Assembly: GCA_003225555.1 (NCBI GenBank)
Contig: QIAM01000001.1
Span: 60,894-124,893, forward strand
Reading direction: 5' to 3'
Length of the DNA: 64,000 nucleotides
From: Acidobacteriota bacterium
GTDB taxonomy: Bacteria; Acidobacteriota; Terriglobia; Terriglobales; Acidobacteriaceae
Below, piece after piece: positions 9,099-18,931 of the stretch (the first letter of the stretch is position 1; each line of letters starts with the position of its first letter). Made by a program: the position numbers and the translations under genes. Under the pieces are notes generated by a model, which was not told the DNA's origin, did no database searches, and was given only the letters and a program-made list of their open reading frames with translations.

Positions 9099-10439
9099 AT
9101 GGCAACGCTGATCGAAACCATGCCGACGACAACCACCGGGGAAACGCCGGTTTCCCGGCAGCGCCCGAAAGCTGCTGGCGGTCCGGCTCCGGTGATGTTG
9201 CCATGGCTGCGGGCGCAATCGATCAACGTGACCCGGCACGCGGCGGCGCTCCGTCCCTTCAAGGCCGACGAGTTCGGAACTGGCGCGGAGGCTCCCACCG
9301 CTGGACACATTCAGGCGGTCAACAAGCTGATCACAGGCCTGAGAAGTAGCCTTCTGAAAATGTCCGGTAGGGTAAGCAAGTCCGTCTCGGTGGCCGCCGA
9401 GGAGCCGAGCACTTCTCGTCTGCAGGATGTGATGAGGAAGAAGGAGCACGCCCACAAGTGGGTCCGCGGAATCGAGAAGATTTGGGACTTCTACTTTGAG
9501 CTCTTCGGACAACGGCAGACTCGCTACGCGAAGTGGTTGCTGAGTTGCGACCGCATTGGCCTGGATTGTTACCGGGCCTATTATCTGGGGATCGGAGTAG
9601 CTCGGCCGATTCCCTCTCCGCCACCGTTTTCCTATATGGCAACGGGATTCGCTCCGGCCACGTTTCGCCGAGGGATCCCGCTCAAGAAATTGGGAAAGCA
9701 ACTGAATCCTTTCCCGCTTGTGCAGTTGCCCTACCACCGGCTGGTCAATCCCTGGACGCTGGGGGCGGTGATGCACGAGATCAGTCACAACCTGCAGAAC
9801 GATCTGGGACTCAACAAAGACATTCCGCGAAAAGTTGGCGTGAGTCTGCTCAAAGCCGGCGCGAGCCGTCAGGTCGCACGGACTTGGGTGCGATGGAACC
9901 GCGAGATGTTTGCCGACATGAGCGGCCTGATGCTCGGCGGTCCCGGCTTCGCCGGCTCGCTGATGGATATTTTGGCACGAGGGCCGGAGACGGTGGTGTA
10001 TTACAGCTCGCGAGGGCCGCACCCCACGCCGTATTTGAGGATGCTGATCAACACCGAACTGCTGCGGCGCATGGGATTCGAGTCGGAGAGCAGACAGTAT
10101 CGCAAGGCCTGGATGCGTATTTATCCCAACCCTTCCTCTGGAAGCATACCGCCGGCGGTGTTGAAATCGTTCAGTGAAGCTTGTCCGATTGCGGTGGATG
10201 CGATGTGTTACCAACCCTATCGCACGCTTGGCAATCGCAGCCTGGCCAAGGTGTTGAACTTTGGCAACAAGGAACAGCAGATGATCGAAGAAGCATCGCG
10301 GCGTTTGGCCGCGGGCGTGGATCCCGGAATTATCCCCGAGCGTTTCCTGATTGGGGCCGTGCGCTTGGCTTTGGACCGCCGCCATGCACGGCCGGAAATA
10401 CTAACCAAGAACTTCTATCGCGCTTTGGCGAGCGGATAA
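9099..10439 (+). CDS. Putative zinc metalloprotease of unassigned family
   Basis: LGAVMHEISHNLQNDLG (HExxH) followed by NREMFADMSGLMLGG, a plausible glutamate third-ligand motif. Confidence 0.7.
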   Translation: MATLIETMPTTTTGETPVSRQRPKAAGGPAPVMLPWLRAQSINVTRHAAALRPFKADEFGTGAEAPTAGHIQAVNKLITGLRSSLLKMSGRVSKSVSVAAEEPSTSRLQDVMRKKEHAHKWVRGIEKIWDFYFELFGQRQTRYAKWLLSCDRIGLDCYRAYYLGIGVARPIPSPPPFSYMATGFAPATFRRGIPLKKLGKQLNPFPLVQLPYHRLVNPWTLGAVMHEISHNLQNDLGLNKDIPRKVGVSLLKAGASRQVARTWVRWNREMFADMSGLMLGGPGFAGSLMDILARGPETVVYYSSRGPHPTPYLRMLINTELLRRMGFESESRQYRKAWMRIYPNPSSGSIPPAVLKSFSEACPIAVDAMCYQPYRTLGNRSLAKVLNFGNKEQQMIEEASRRLAAGVDPGIIPERFLIGAVRLALDRRHARPEILTKNFYRALASG

Positions 10440-10443
10440 ACAG

Positions 10444-11004
10444 ATGGCACTGGAAGCAACATTTCGACAGCTGTCGGTAAGTCTTCACAAGCTGCATGAC
10501 GCGCTCAATGCGCTTCACGTGACGATTGGAGACAAGCCCACGCACGATGAGGCAGCACTGGCGGATGGATTGGAGAATGCTCTTTTGGACATCATGGGAA
10601 CGCTGCACGAGGCACGCCGATCTGCATTGCAGGCGCGCCAGGCAGTCGGGCATCCGCCAGATCACGATCGTGCTCGGCGTGCGCTCACCCTTTGCCAGGA
10701 GCGTTTTCACCGCATCGAGCAGCAGTTCGCGTCGGATCTGGTTTCCTACGAAAAGATCAAGGAACTCGCCCGACTGGGCAATGAGCGGCGGGCGTGGCTG
10801 CCCTGGGCCGGCACCGTAAAGCTTGGGATCGAGCAATGCCGTCTGCCCCTGGAACAAACCAGCACGGTCTTGGCATCGTGCTGGCAGGAACTGGCGGAGC
10901 GAGCAGGAACCACCTCGATTTCGGTGCGCAACGCGATTGTGGGACAAAAGATCGTCGCGCGGGATGTGCGCGCCAGGGATGATATCGCTGAACGAGTCAC
11001 TTGA
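10444..11004 (+). CDS. Hypothetical helical protein in the acidic-protein cluster
   Basis: ATG 4 nt after the upstream stop; 186-aa helix-rich ORF; no recognised family. Confidence 0.75.
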   Translation: MALEATFRQLSVSLHKLHDALNALHVTIGDKPTHDEAALADGLENALLDIMGTLHEARRSALQARQAVGHPPDHDRARRALTLCQERFHRIEQQFASDLVSYEKIKELARLGNERRAWLPWAGTVKLGIEQCRLPLEQTSTVLASCWQELAERAGTTSISVRNAIVGQKIVARDVRARDDIAERVT

Positions 11005-11049
11005 CTGGCAGCAGAAGTGGGTCTGTCGATACCGTATCCGGAGGTCTTT

Positions 11050-12225
11050 ATGGCGGAAGTCAAAGTATGCGTCAATTTCTTCGATGACTCGAATCAAAGC
11101 CCTATCTACGTGGCACAGGACACCGAACTGCAAGTCCGTCATTCGGGAGGCGGCAAGTGGATCACGGTGAAACTCGGAGCCAAGAGCGAGAAGGGATTCC
11201 AACATTTTGAGGTACCCAAAGAAATAGTGGAAGCAAGAAAGGGGACGGAGCCGCTCTTTGCGGAACTCAGGCTGTCCGCCGGCCCCGAGGTTGGGTGCAC
11301 ACGCTACGCGACCTCTACCGTGACGTTCCTGGTGAAAGAGGAATCGGATGCAGATTGCTGCTGCATTCCTTGTCCTCTCCATAGGCTGGCGGAGGCCTGC
11401 AGCATAAAGTTTCGTGCCTTTGATGCCAGTGAGGAGGACTTCATCAAGAACGCGAAGGTGTTCCAAAGCAGCGTGGACTGGGTTGTGACCGCCGTCCGCG
11501 CGCCCGTGATCACACATGAATCTACTGCCAAATCGCATGCGGCGACCCTCCCATCTGCCCCTAGGTTTCAACCGTTTACTTCCTCCGCCAGAAGCGTGGA
11601 TGGCATTGCCGAAATCTTCGACGTGCCGCTCCATGGTCTGTACCAAATCGAGGCCCGGGCACCGGAAGGATATATCAGCGAGGGAGGGGCCCTGCAGTAT
11701 CGCTACATCTGCTGTGAGCGAAGCGTGGACATAAAGCACTATTTCCGGCCTTGTGGTAAGCGTCCCACTCGCTCCGCGGTTTTTGTTCAGCAGAAATGCC
11801 AGGGCATCCGATGGGGAAAGGGAACCACGGTGCTGGTGGGCAACAGGGAGGTAACCATCGGGGAAGACGGGATCATGAAGATACCGAACGACTTGAACGG
11901 AGTGCTTCCCGTAAGCTCCGCGGGAAAAGCATTCACCCCGTCGTCCCTCGACTTGCGCGAGGGTGCGCCCCCGGTCACCACGGTTGCCGTCTCCGATCAG
12001 CCGGTGACGGCAAGCGGACGCAACGCCGAGGGCTTACTGCTCGACCACACGAACAAGCCATTCGTGGGCCGGCGCGTGGCGGTACTGCTGCCCAACGGGG
12101 ATGAAACTGAAGTATTGACCGACCAGCAGGGACGTTTTCAAGCTCCCTCTGGAAGCACGGTTTACGCCAGAGAAGATGAGTGGGGATTGGCAACCGAACG
12201 GGTTTATCTGACCGAAAAGATTTGA
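11050..12225 (+). CDS. Hypothetical protein with carboxypeptidase-regulatory/Ig-like segments
   Basis: MAEVKVCVNFFDDS start; GLLLDHTNKPFVGRRVAVLLPNGDETEVLTDQQGRFQAPSGSTVYA resembles a CarboxypepD_reg-like repeat; Cys-rich DCCCIPCP. Confidence 0.7.
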   Translation: MAEVKVCVNFFDDSNQSPIYVAQDTELQVRHSGGGKWITVKLGAKSEKGFQHFEVPKEIVEARKGTEPLFAELRLSAGPEVGCTRYATSTVTFLVKEESDADCCCIPCPLHRLAEACSIKFRAFDASEEDFIKNAKVFQSSVDWVVTAVRAPVITHESTAKSHAATLPSAPRFQPFTSSARSVDGIAEIFDVPLHGLYQIEARAPEGYISEGGALQYRYICCERSVDIKHYFRPCGKRPTRSAVFVQQKCQGIRWGKGTTVLVGNREVTIGEDGIMKIPNDLNGVLPVSSAGKAFTPSSLDLREGAPPVTTVAVSDQPVTASGRNAEGLLLDHTNKPFVGRRVAVLLPNGDETEVLTDQQGRFQAPSGSTVYAREDEWGLATERVYLTEKI

Positions 12226-12240
12226 GCCAGGAGGAATGTT

Positions 12241-13842
12241 ATGGCAGGGATCATTTTGAAGGGTGTACGAGCGGCTGCGAAGGTCGCTAAGAATCCGATT
12301 GCGGATCTTGCCGCGTATCCAATCCTCACTGAGGAAGTGGGCTATCCACCCTCGCCGCTGGCAACTCCAGGAACGAGCGGAAGTGGTGGCGGCGGAAGCA
12401 CCGGCGGGCTCGGTCAGATCGTCAACAAGGCCGTGGGCGAAGTCCTAGGCTGGAAGCTCAAGGCCGGCGACACGAAAGGCTTCCTCGGTGCTCTCAACCA
12501 GTCTTTCACCCTTACCGAGGTGGAAGGCCACGTTGAATCCAAATGGGCGCCTCGCACTTATGCAATTCAAACCGACCTGGCGGGAGGCATCACTGGCGCA
12601 CAGGCCAGCGTTTATGCCCGCGGCAAAGAGGCCCTCGACCAATCGATGCCTCTGTTGGACGGTCTCTACACTCTGGATCCCGAAGCTGATACCGAGGACG
12701 TGGTCGCCCTGAAGGCGGTAGTCAAGAGCCAGTTCACCGAACTCGTCAATGAACTCGCCTTCCTCAGCGGACCCAGGATCGCACGGGTGAACCAGTACTT
12801 TTCCCTGTTGCTGATCGATGCAAATTCTACGGCCAAGTTTCCTCCGGCTCTCGGCGCGCCTCCGCTTGTGGTCGATCCCGACCAACTCGGAGGCACACTG
12901 GGAAATCTTCGCGACGTTCTCGGCCTGAACTTCACCGACCAGGATTTTGTGAACTCCGTGGGAGACGAGCAGAATCTTTCGAACTTCCGCATACTGGCGG
13001 ACTACGTAACTTCGCTGGCCCAGAGCTGGATCAACAACGTCCCGTTCTTTGGGCTGGATGCTCCGAAACCCTTCTTCGGAACGCAACTGGTGCTGTTGTC
13101 ACGGCAGTTGTCGGTGGTGGCTGAGTCGGTTGATGAGGTTCGCTTCACTCTTGACTCGGTGTTCATTGGTCCTGCAGAGCGGCAATCCACCAAGCTGACA
13201 TATCCCTTCGTGCCCGAGCTGAAAGCGATCTTTCTCGAAGATCTGCTCTCGTGGATTCACAATTTCGCGGCGGAAGAAGGCCCCAGGCTCATCACGGACG
13301 GCGGAAAGTTTGGTGTGCAGAATACTTTCACGCCTGTGGTTCGCCAGCTCCTCAGCTTTATCGTGAATTTACCCAGTAGCCCCAGCGTGGCGAATCCTTT
13401 GCCCGCCGGCTTCTTCGCACCACGCGTAAGACTTTCGCTGGACGACCTGGTCGATCAGCTGCAATCACTGATCACTCTGGCCGCTCCAATCAAGCACGAG
13501 ATCACTTCGGAACCCGACTTCGGGTTGCCGTTCGGAGTGGAGGCCGTGGTGCCGATCTTTCTGAGCGACTTGCCCCAGGGATCGACTTCATCGTCGATTC
13601 CTGTGCATGTCAGAGGTGATGGCTTCCAGGCTCCGACAACTCCTGCGACGGTAGCATTCGTGGGGCCAGGCGCACCAACAGTCGCCGGAGTGTTCTTCCG
13701 CTCCGACACGCTGCTGATCGTGAGGCTGAAGACCCAGACCTTCCCGTTACCCCTGTTGAACTTCGGGACCTGGGACGTCGTGGTCACGAATGCTGATGGA
13801 CAACAAGTGACGCTGAAAGCGGGCTTCACCGTCGGCCCGTGA
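12241..13842 (+). CDS. Hypothetical protein with C-terminal IPT/TIG-like domain
   Basis: RBS aggagg; C-terminus SSIPVHVRGDGFQ...VAFVGPGAPTVAGVFFRSDTLLIVRL...GTWDVVVTNADGQQVTLKAGFTV. Confidence 0.75.
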   Translation: MAGIILKGVRAAAKVAKNPIADLAAYPILTEEVGYPPSPLATPGTSGSGGGGSTGGLGQIVNKAVGEVLGWKLKAGDTKGFLGALNQSFTLTEVEGHVESKWAPRTYAIQTDLAGGITGAQASVYARGKEALDQSMPLLDGLYTLDPEADTEDVVALKAVVKSQFTELVNELAFLSGPRIARVNQYFSLLLIDANSTAKFPPALGAPPLVVDPDQLGGTLGNLRDVLGLNFTDQDFVNSVGDEQNLSNFRILADYVTSLAQSWINNVPFFGLDAPKPFFGTQLVLLSRQLSVVAESVDEVRFTLDSVFIGPAERQSTKLTYPFVPELKAIFLEDLLSWIHNFAAEEGPRLITDGGKFGVQNTFTPVVRQLLSFIVNLPSSPSVANPLPAGFFAPRVRLSLDDLVDQLQSLITLAAPIKHEITSEPDFGLPFGVEAVVPIFLSDLPQGSTSSSIPVHVRGDGFQAPTTPATVAFVGPGAPTVAGVFFRSDTLLIVRLKTQTFPLPLLNFGTWDVVVTNADGQQVTLKAGFTVGP

Positions 13843-13923
13843 GAACGTTGAACAGCAGACGCTACCATGGCTTTGCCATGGGCCACGAACTTAGATGGCG
13901 CACAGTAATGAGGAGGGTCATCA

Positions 13924-15096
13924 ATGGCGACCGAAAAAGAGTATCAAGGCTTATATGACCGTATAGCGGCACTACGGGAGCAGGTGACGAGCAAGTTGTC
14001 GGCCGACTTGATCTCGAACCCGCAACTCGCCGATGCGCTCACCAAGCAGATTGATGACATGTTGGCCTCCGTGGTGGACGCCGATGCAAAGACGACACCG
14101 CCCCCGGATAAGGGCCTTGCACAGTTAGCTGGTATCGGGCCTGAGGCTGCGAAGGAATTCGGCACGACGCGGGTTCCGGCTGGTGTCGAGCCATACGACG
14201 AGACCATCACCTCCGAACGCATCATGGCAGTCGGAGATATGTACTACCTCTGGCAGCATGAGAAGATCGGTGTCTTCCGCGTGGTCCAGAAGCTGCAAGA
14301 GTTGTTCAAGGCCGGCACGGTGCGGCTGTCCGCTGGTCCGGGCGCATTTGCCCTCTACCAGTTTGATCGCCGCGACGTGCTGCGCTATACGAAGAGCGAT
14401 CGGCTCTCGGCTTACAAGCGCATCTTCGGATACGGCGCAGCACCAGTCCCGACCGGCTCGCGTGCCAACAGCGATTTCCACAAGTTGTTTGCTCACTTCG
14501 TTCACCAGGTCACTCTGTTCTGGCGTGACAAGCGCATTTCTGACGTGATCCGTGAACGGGCCTACGATCCGAGCTTCGGGTCCATCGCGATCGTACGGCG
14601 CGCAGGTCTGGATTTGCGCAACAACCTCAAGTGGTTGTCCTTCGGCCACTTGAATGTGCTCCGCGTGGAGGTGATGCAACTGCTCGACGAGGCGTTCAAG
14701 ATCCTCGACTCCGACGACGTCAAGCGCCTCTTCGGTGCTGACAACGCATGGGATGTGGTGGAAGAAGTGCTGATCCGCTACCACAACGAGCGCCTGGTGA
14801 CCTCGCCCCGTCAACGCATGGGCGTTACCGGACGCGAAGTGCTGCGCTGGCTGGCACAGCCGCATATTCTGCAGACCACGCGCGCACAGTTTGAAACCCT
14901 GCTGCTTGAGATCGCGGAACAGTCCGAAGAATGGCTCACGAGTGCGCAAGCGATGGGCCTGGGTAAGCGCACCGGATCGCACCGCGTCCTCCCCTGGGAC
15001 CAGACTCAACCGACGCCCATCAAGGCAAACGGCCGGCAGAAAGCGGGGGTTTCTCCGCAGCGGGCGCCGGCTCGCGAGTTCGAGTATGAAGTCTGA
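13924..15096 (+). CDS. Conserved-looking hypothetical protein of the cluster
   Basis: RBS ggaggg; 390-aa ORF; no family recognised; ends REFEYEV. Confidence 0.75.
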   Translation: MATEKEYQGLYDRIAALREQVTSKLSADLISNPQLADALTKQIDDMLASVVDADAKTTPPPDKGLAQLAGIGPEAAKEFGTTRVPAGVEPYDETITSERIMAVGDMYYLWQHEKIGVFRVVQKLQELFKAGTVRLSAGPGAFALYQFDRRDVLRYTKSDRLSAYKRIFGYGAAPVPTGSRANSDFHKLFAHFVHQVTLFWRDKRISDVIRERAYDPSFGSIAIVRRAGLDLRNNLKWLSFGHLNVLRVEVMQLLDEAFKILDSDDVKRLFGADNAWDVVEEVLIRYHNERLVTSPRQRMGVTGREVLRWLAQPHILQTTRAQFETLLLEIAEQSEEWLTSAQAMGLGKRTGSHRVLPWDQTQPTPIKANGRQKAGVSPQRAPAREFEYEV

Positions 15097-15108
15097 CCCG
15101 GGACGCTC

Positions 15109-15148
15109 CGTCCAGGCACGGACTACCTCTTTGGTCCGTGCCGGGACG
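15109..15148 (+). terminator. Strong hairpin in the gap between two halves of the cluster
   Basis: CGTCC-a-GGCACGGAC (10-nt loop) GTCCGTGCC-g-GGACG; no clear T-run, so terminator versus processing site is uncertain. Confidence 0.4.
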
Positions 15149-15398
15149 TTCTGCTGGTTGCCCGGCGGGCTACGCACGCGCTCCTCCGCTGCCACAAGGA
15201 CCTAATTACCGTCCGCTCAGGAATCGAGCGCCGCTAAGTTCGTACGGCGAAATGAAGGTGTGTGGCCGACACTGGTTGAACTATGGGCATGAACAGGCAA
15301 CCTAAACGCCAACGGATTTGACGCTTCGAGCACCACTCGATGGGAAGGTGCCTAATCCTGTCGAGACAAGCGGTCCGGTACTCGCTGGAGGCGAGCCT

Positions 15399-16268
15399 AT
15401 GCGCGACGCCGATTTTGAGCTGGAAGCCGAACTGGAAGAATTGATGAGCGTTCTCTTAGAGAGCGATCTGGAGTCAGAGGCCGAAAGCGAAGCCCCAGCA
15501 TGCGACAACAAAGGTTTGCCCACGCCGAGCCGCGCGATCAGCAGGTTGTCAAGCGGGAGAATCCAATGCCCTGCTGCCGGTCGCTGGGGAATTTTGGACG
15601 TGGTCATCAACAATGCCGTACAGATGCTCGATAACACAATTGCCGAACTTACCAGAGCTCGCCAAGCGGCTTGCGAGGGCAGACCTTTGGGTTGGCCTAA
15701 CCTCAGCGATGTGACGGCGTGCTGGTTGAAGTACAAGCTTGGGGTGTGCATTGATGATCCCTCCACATGGACGGCTGGGACCTTCCAATCAAGTACTGTG
15801 GCGGAAGTTATCCGCAGGCTGGTAAAGCCCAGAGAGCTTCTTGCAAGCGGCGAGATCCTCTACGTGTGCGAGGAGACATGCAATCCTGAAACCTTGTTCG
15901 CTTTTACTTTCCCTATGCTTAGCGGCCGATGCAATGCCGGAACCCCCGATCGAACTATCCACTTGTGCCCACGGTTCTGGTCCGCCGAACACGCTCCCTT
16001 CAAAGAGCAAACAATCATCCATGAAGCAGTTCATCTGACACACTGCGGTGAACACCGGCCCGACACCATTGGAATTGGAGTCAGTATCGGATCGCCGGAA
16101 TGCTTGGCCCAGTTCGTGGCGGCAAACAACGGAAAGAAATTAGATCCTACTACCGTCGGGCAGTGCGGATTCACGAACCGATGTGGCACGGTCCCACGGG
16201 ACGCAATACGCCGGAACTGTGGCGGAATCGTTGGCAGGCCCGGTGGGTTGCCGGATTGGCGGCCCTGA
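15399..16268 (+). CDS. Acidic-leader protein with HExxH metallopeptidase-like domain
   Basis: RBS ggagg; MRDADFELEAELEELMSVLLESDLESEAESE leader; IIHEAVHLTHCGEH. Confidence 0.75.
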   Translation: MRDADFELEAELEELMSVLLESDLESEAESEAPACDNKGLPTPSRAISRLSSGRIQCPAAGRWGILDVVINNAVQMLDNTIAELTRARQAACEGRPLGWPNLSDVTACWLKYKLGVCIDDPSTWTAGTFQSSTVAEVIRRLVKPRELLASGEILYVCEETCNPETLFAFTFPMLSGRCNAGTPDRTIHLCPRFWSAEHAPFKEQTIIHEAVHLTHCGEHRPDTIGIGVSIGSPECLAQFVAANNGKKLDPTTVGQCGFTNRCGTVPRDAIRRNCGGIVGRPGGLPDWRP

Positions 16269-16285
16269 TTCCGAGGACATAATGC

Positions 16286-17449
16286 ATGCGCGACACCGAA
16301 CTCGAACTCGAACTCGAAGACCTGATGAATGTTCTTGCAGAGAGCGACCTCGAGTCGGAGGCGGCGTGGGAAGCAGAGCACGACCAAAAGATCCCCGCTT
16401 TGCGTTGCACAACCGTAGGAAAACGGGTTGGCAGCTTCGTTTGCTCCCCTTGGGACCTGGCTAGAATCATCGGCTTTCTGGGCGTTCCTGTCTCCCCCAA
16501 TGTCTTGCAGGCGGCGGTGGAAGCGGCGGCGGGTGCGGCTGTTACGTTGGCCACCACCGCGGCGGCCTCATTGGACCTGCTCAATCGGACAAATGCATCA
16601 AGAGTGGAATTCTGCGCGGCTTTTGGAGTCGCTCCAGATTTCGTCCCTGCCTGGAGAGCCACTCAACCGGGCATTGTCAACTGGAAAGATCTGGGAGAGC
16701 TGGTAGCCCTGAGGCTGCGAGACGCTGCGAAAATTCTCGATGGCGGGTGCATCCGATATTTTTCTTTGGGAAGTCCGGCTTATTGTGCGGAATGCACAGA
16801 GGATCCATCGGCTTACTTCGCCTGCAGCAGTTGGAAGGGCGGCTACACAATCTGCCTTGGTTCCGGATTCTGGCAAAAGTGGCAAGCAGGGGGTCTAGTC
16901 GACACCGACTTGACACTTCTACACGAGGCCCTTCACATCTATTTCGGCAAAACTGTCGCGCACAAGGGCCGAACAGGCAACGCAAATTGCTACACGAACT
17001 TCGTTGCGCGCGCCAACGGACTAACCATCCCTCAGAGAATTACGAGAAAGTGTCCGCCCGGATCGTGCGCTCCACTTCCGGCGACAATTCTTGACGACTT
17101 CCGGATCGACCACGTCGAGCTGCTGCCGCATCACACGCCACTAGTCGACAATATCGCTACCACAGTCGTGGCAAGCTGGAAGACCCGCAGCCCCATTCGA
17201 ATCGTTGCGTTGCTGGGTTTCGCAGACTCCACAGGCGCCCCAAAGAATAACTTCGACTTGGGGGAAGGGCGTGCGATTGCGGCTCGAGACGGGATTGCCG
17301 CTGCCATACGCAGGCTGGATCCGGCAGTGGCCGGGAAAGTGGCCTTCATACCCCTGACCCGGGGCGCGGACGGAGCAATCGCACCGAATGCCACTGCCGC
17401 CGGGCGAGCAAAAAATCGTCGTGTGGAAGTGACGCTATTGCCGAGCTAG
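16286..17449 (+). CDS. Acidic-leader protein with HExxH metallopeptidase-like domain and C-terminal OmpA-like domain
   Basis: MRDTELELELEDLMNVLAESDLESEAAWEAE leader; LLHEALHIYFG...NANCYTNFVARANG; IRIVALLGFADSTGAPKNNFDLGEGRAIAARDGI...AKNRRVEVTLL (OmpA-like). Confidence 0.8.
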   Translation: MRDTELELELEDLMNVLAESDLESEAAWEAEHDQKIPALRCTTVGKRVGSFVCSPWDLARIIGFLGVPVSPNVLQAAVEAAAGAAVTLATTAAASLDLLNRTNASRVEFCAAFGVAPDFVPAWRATQPGIVNWKDLGELVALRLRDAAKILDGGCIRYFSLGSPAYCAECTEDPSAYFACSSWKGGYTICLGSGFWQKWQAGGLVDTDLTLLHEALHIYFGKTVAHKGRTGNANCYTNFVARANGLTIPQRITRKCPPGSCAPLPATILDDFRIDHVELLPHHTPLVDNIATTVVASWKTRSPIRIVALLGFADSTGAPKNNFDLGEGRAIAARDGIAAAIRRLDPAVAGKVAFIPLTRGADGAIAPNATAAGRAKNRRVEVTLLPS

Positions 17450-17500
17450 TTGGCCGAGTGCTTTCCAACGTTCGACCCGGGCACAATTGCGAGATGAGCC

Positions 17501-18931
17501 GTGGAGCCTAGCCGCGCTCTTCAATACGCCAGAACCAACCGTTCGAAGTTCCTCTCCGAGCTCAAGGAATTTCTCCGCTTTCCTAGTGTGAGTTCGCAGC
17601 CTGAGCGGGCCGCTGACGTTCGAAGATGCGCCCGTTGGCTGGCCCGCCATTTGCAGCATATCGGGCTGGAGCGCGTGCGGATAATTCCTACTCGTGGCAA
17701 TCCCATTGTCTACGCCTCGCGGCAACGAGCGAGAAACCGGCCCACAGTTTTGATTTATGGACACTACGATGTTCTGCCCGGAGAGCCTCTTTCTCAATGG
17801 CATACTCCGCCCTTCACTCCGACTATCCGCGGACCCGACCTCCACGCCCGGGGCGCCGCGGATGACAAGGGACAACTCTTCTGCCATGTCAAGGCTCTGG
17901 AGTCTTATCTACATACCTCACGCGCTCTGCCAATCAACGTGAAGTGCATCTTTGAAGGCGAAGAAGAAATTGGCAGCACTCACCTGCTGCCCTTGATCGC
18001 ACGAAACAAGGACGCTCTTCGCGCCGATGCTGCTCTGATCTCTGATACGAAAATGTTGGCACCTGGCCGGCCTGCGATCAGTTACGCGCAGCGCGGCGGG
18101 CTGCGAGCAGAAGTCGAAGTGCGCGGGCCCGGGCAGGAACTGCACTCGGGCACCTTTGGAGGCGCAGTTTTGAATCCTGTCCAGGCGCTCTGTGAAATCA
18201 TTGCCAGCCTGCATGACGAGCAAGGTCGCGTGACGCTTCCCGGCTTCTACGACGACGTCCGAGAGTGGAGCGAAAAGGAACGCGCTTACATGGCGCGCAC
18301 CGGCCCCAGCGATGAAAAAATTGTGCGAGACGCAACAGTCGGGCAAGGATGGGGCGAACCCGGCTACACCTTGTACGAGCGCACCACCATTCGCCCGGCC
18401 CTGACTCTGAACGGCATCGCGGGGGGACACTACGGTCCGGGTGTAAAGGGAGTGATCCCGACGCGTGCCGTGGCCAAGTTGAGCTTTCGTCTGGTACCAG
18501 ACCAGGATCCTGAACGAATCGGCAAACTTTTTCGCGAGCACGTCGCCCGGATCACGCCGTCGGCTGTTGAATCCCAGGTGAGAACTTTGTCCCCTATCCA
18601 ACCCGCTCTCGTCGATCGCGACCATCCGGCTGTGCGTACCGCCGGCTTTGCCTACAAAAAAGGATTCGGAGCTTTCCCTGTGTTCTTGCGTTCTGGCGGT
18701 TCGATCCCTGTCGTGAACGCATTCCAGGAGGCGCTGGGCATCCCGACAGTGCTCATGGGCTTTGGGCTGCCCGATGACCGCATCCACGCGCCCAACGAGA
18801 AATTCCACCTGCCCAATTTCTACCGCGCAATTGATACCTCGATCTGGTACCTGGCCGCAGCGGCCCGCACCCTGCGTGGTTCGAGCCGAGTTGGACGTGC
18901 GGACCGACTTGAGAGGGAGTGGAGCGCATGA
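17501..18931 (+). CDS. M20-family metallopeptidase (dipeptidase-like)
   Basis: GTG start; LIYGHYDVLPGEPLSQWHTPPF, GAADDKGQL, CIFEGEEEIGSTHL metal-site motifs. Confidence 0.9.
   Translation: MEPSRALQYARTNRSKFLSELKEFLRFPSVSSQPERAADVRRCARWLARHLQHIGLERVRIIPTRGNPIVYASRQRARNRPTVLIYGHYDVLPGEPLSQWHTPPFTPTIRGPDLHARGAADDKGQLFCHVKALESYLHTSRALPINVKCIFEGEEEIGSTHLLPLIARNKDALRADAALISDTKMLAPGRPAISYAQRGGLRAEVEVRGPGQELHSGTFGGAVLNPVQALCEIIASLHDEQGRVTLPGFYDDVREWSEKERAYMARTGPSDEKIVRDATVGQGWGEPGYTLYERTTIRPALTLNGIAGGHYGPGVKGVIPTRAVAKLSFRLVPDQDPERIGKLFREHVARITPSAVESQVRTLSPIQPALVDRDHPAVRTAGFAYKKGFGAFPVFLRSGGSIPVVNAFQEALGIPTVLMGFGLPDDRIHAPNEKFHLPNFYRAIDTSIWYLAAAARTLRGSSRVGRADRLEREWSA

Noticed and set aside
9018-10385. 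455-aa minus-strand ORF
   Set aside because: Shadow of the HEISH protein; the plus frame has good RBS spacing and motifs
10330-11739. 469-aa minus-strand ORF
   Set aside because: Spans three plus-strand genes with RBSs; composition typical of antisense frames
14125-15195. 356-aa minus-strand ORF
   Set aside because: Shadow of the 13924 gene
6938-17449. Contractile injection system, T6SS or prophage interpretation of the cluster
   Set aside because: No sheath, tube, spike, baseplate, AAA+ ATPase, terminase, portal or integrase homologue recognisable
17918-18808. 296-aa minus-strand ORF
   Set aside because: Shadow of the M20 peptidase
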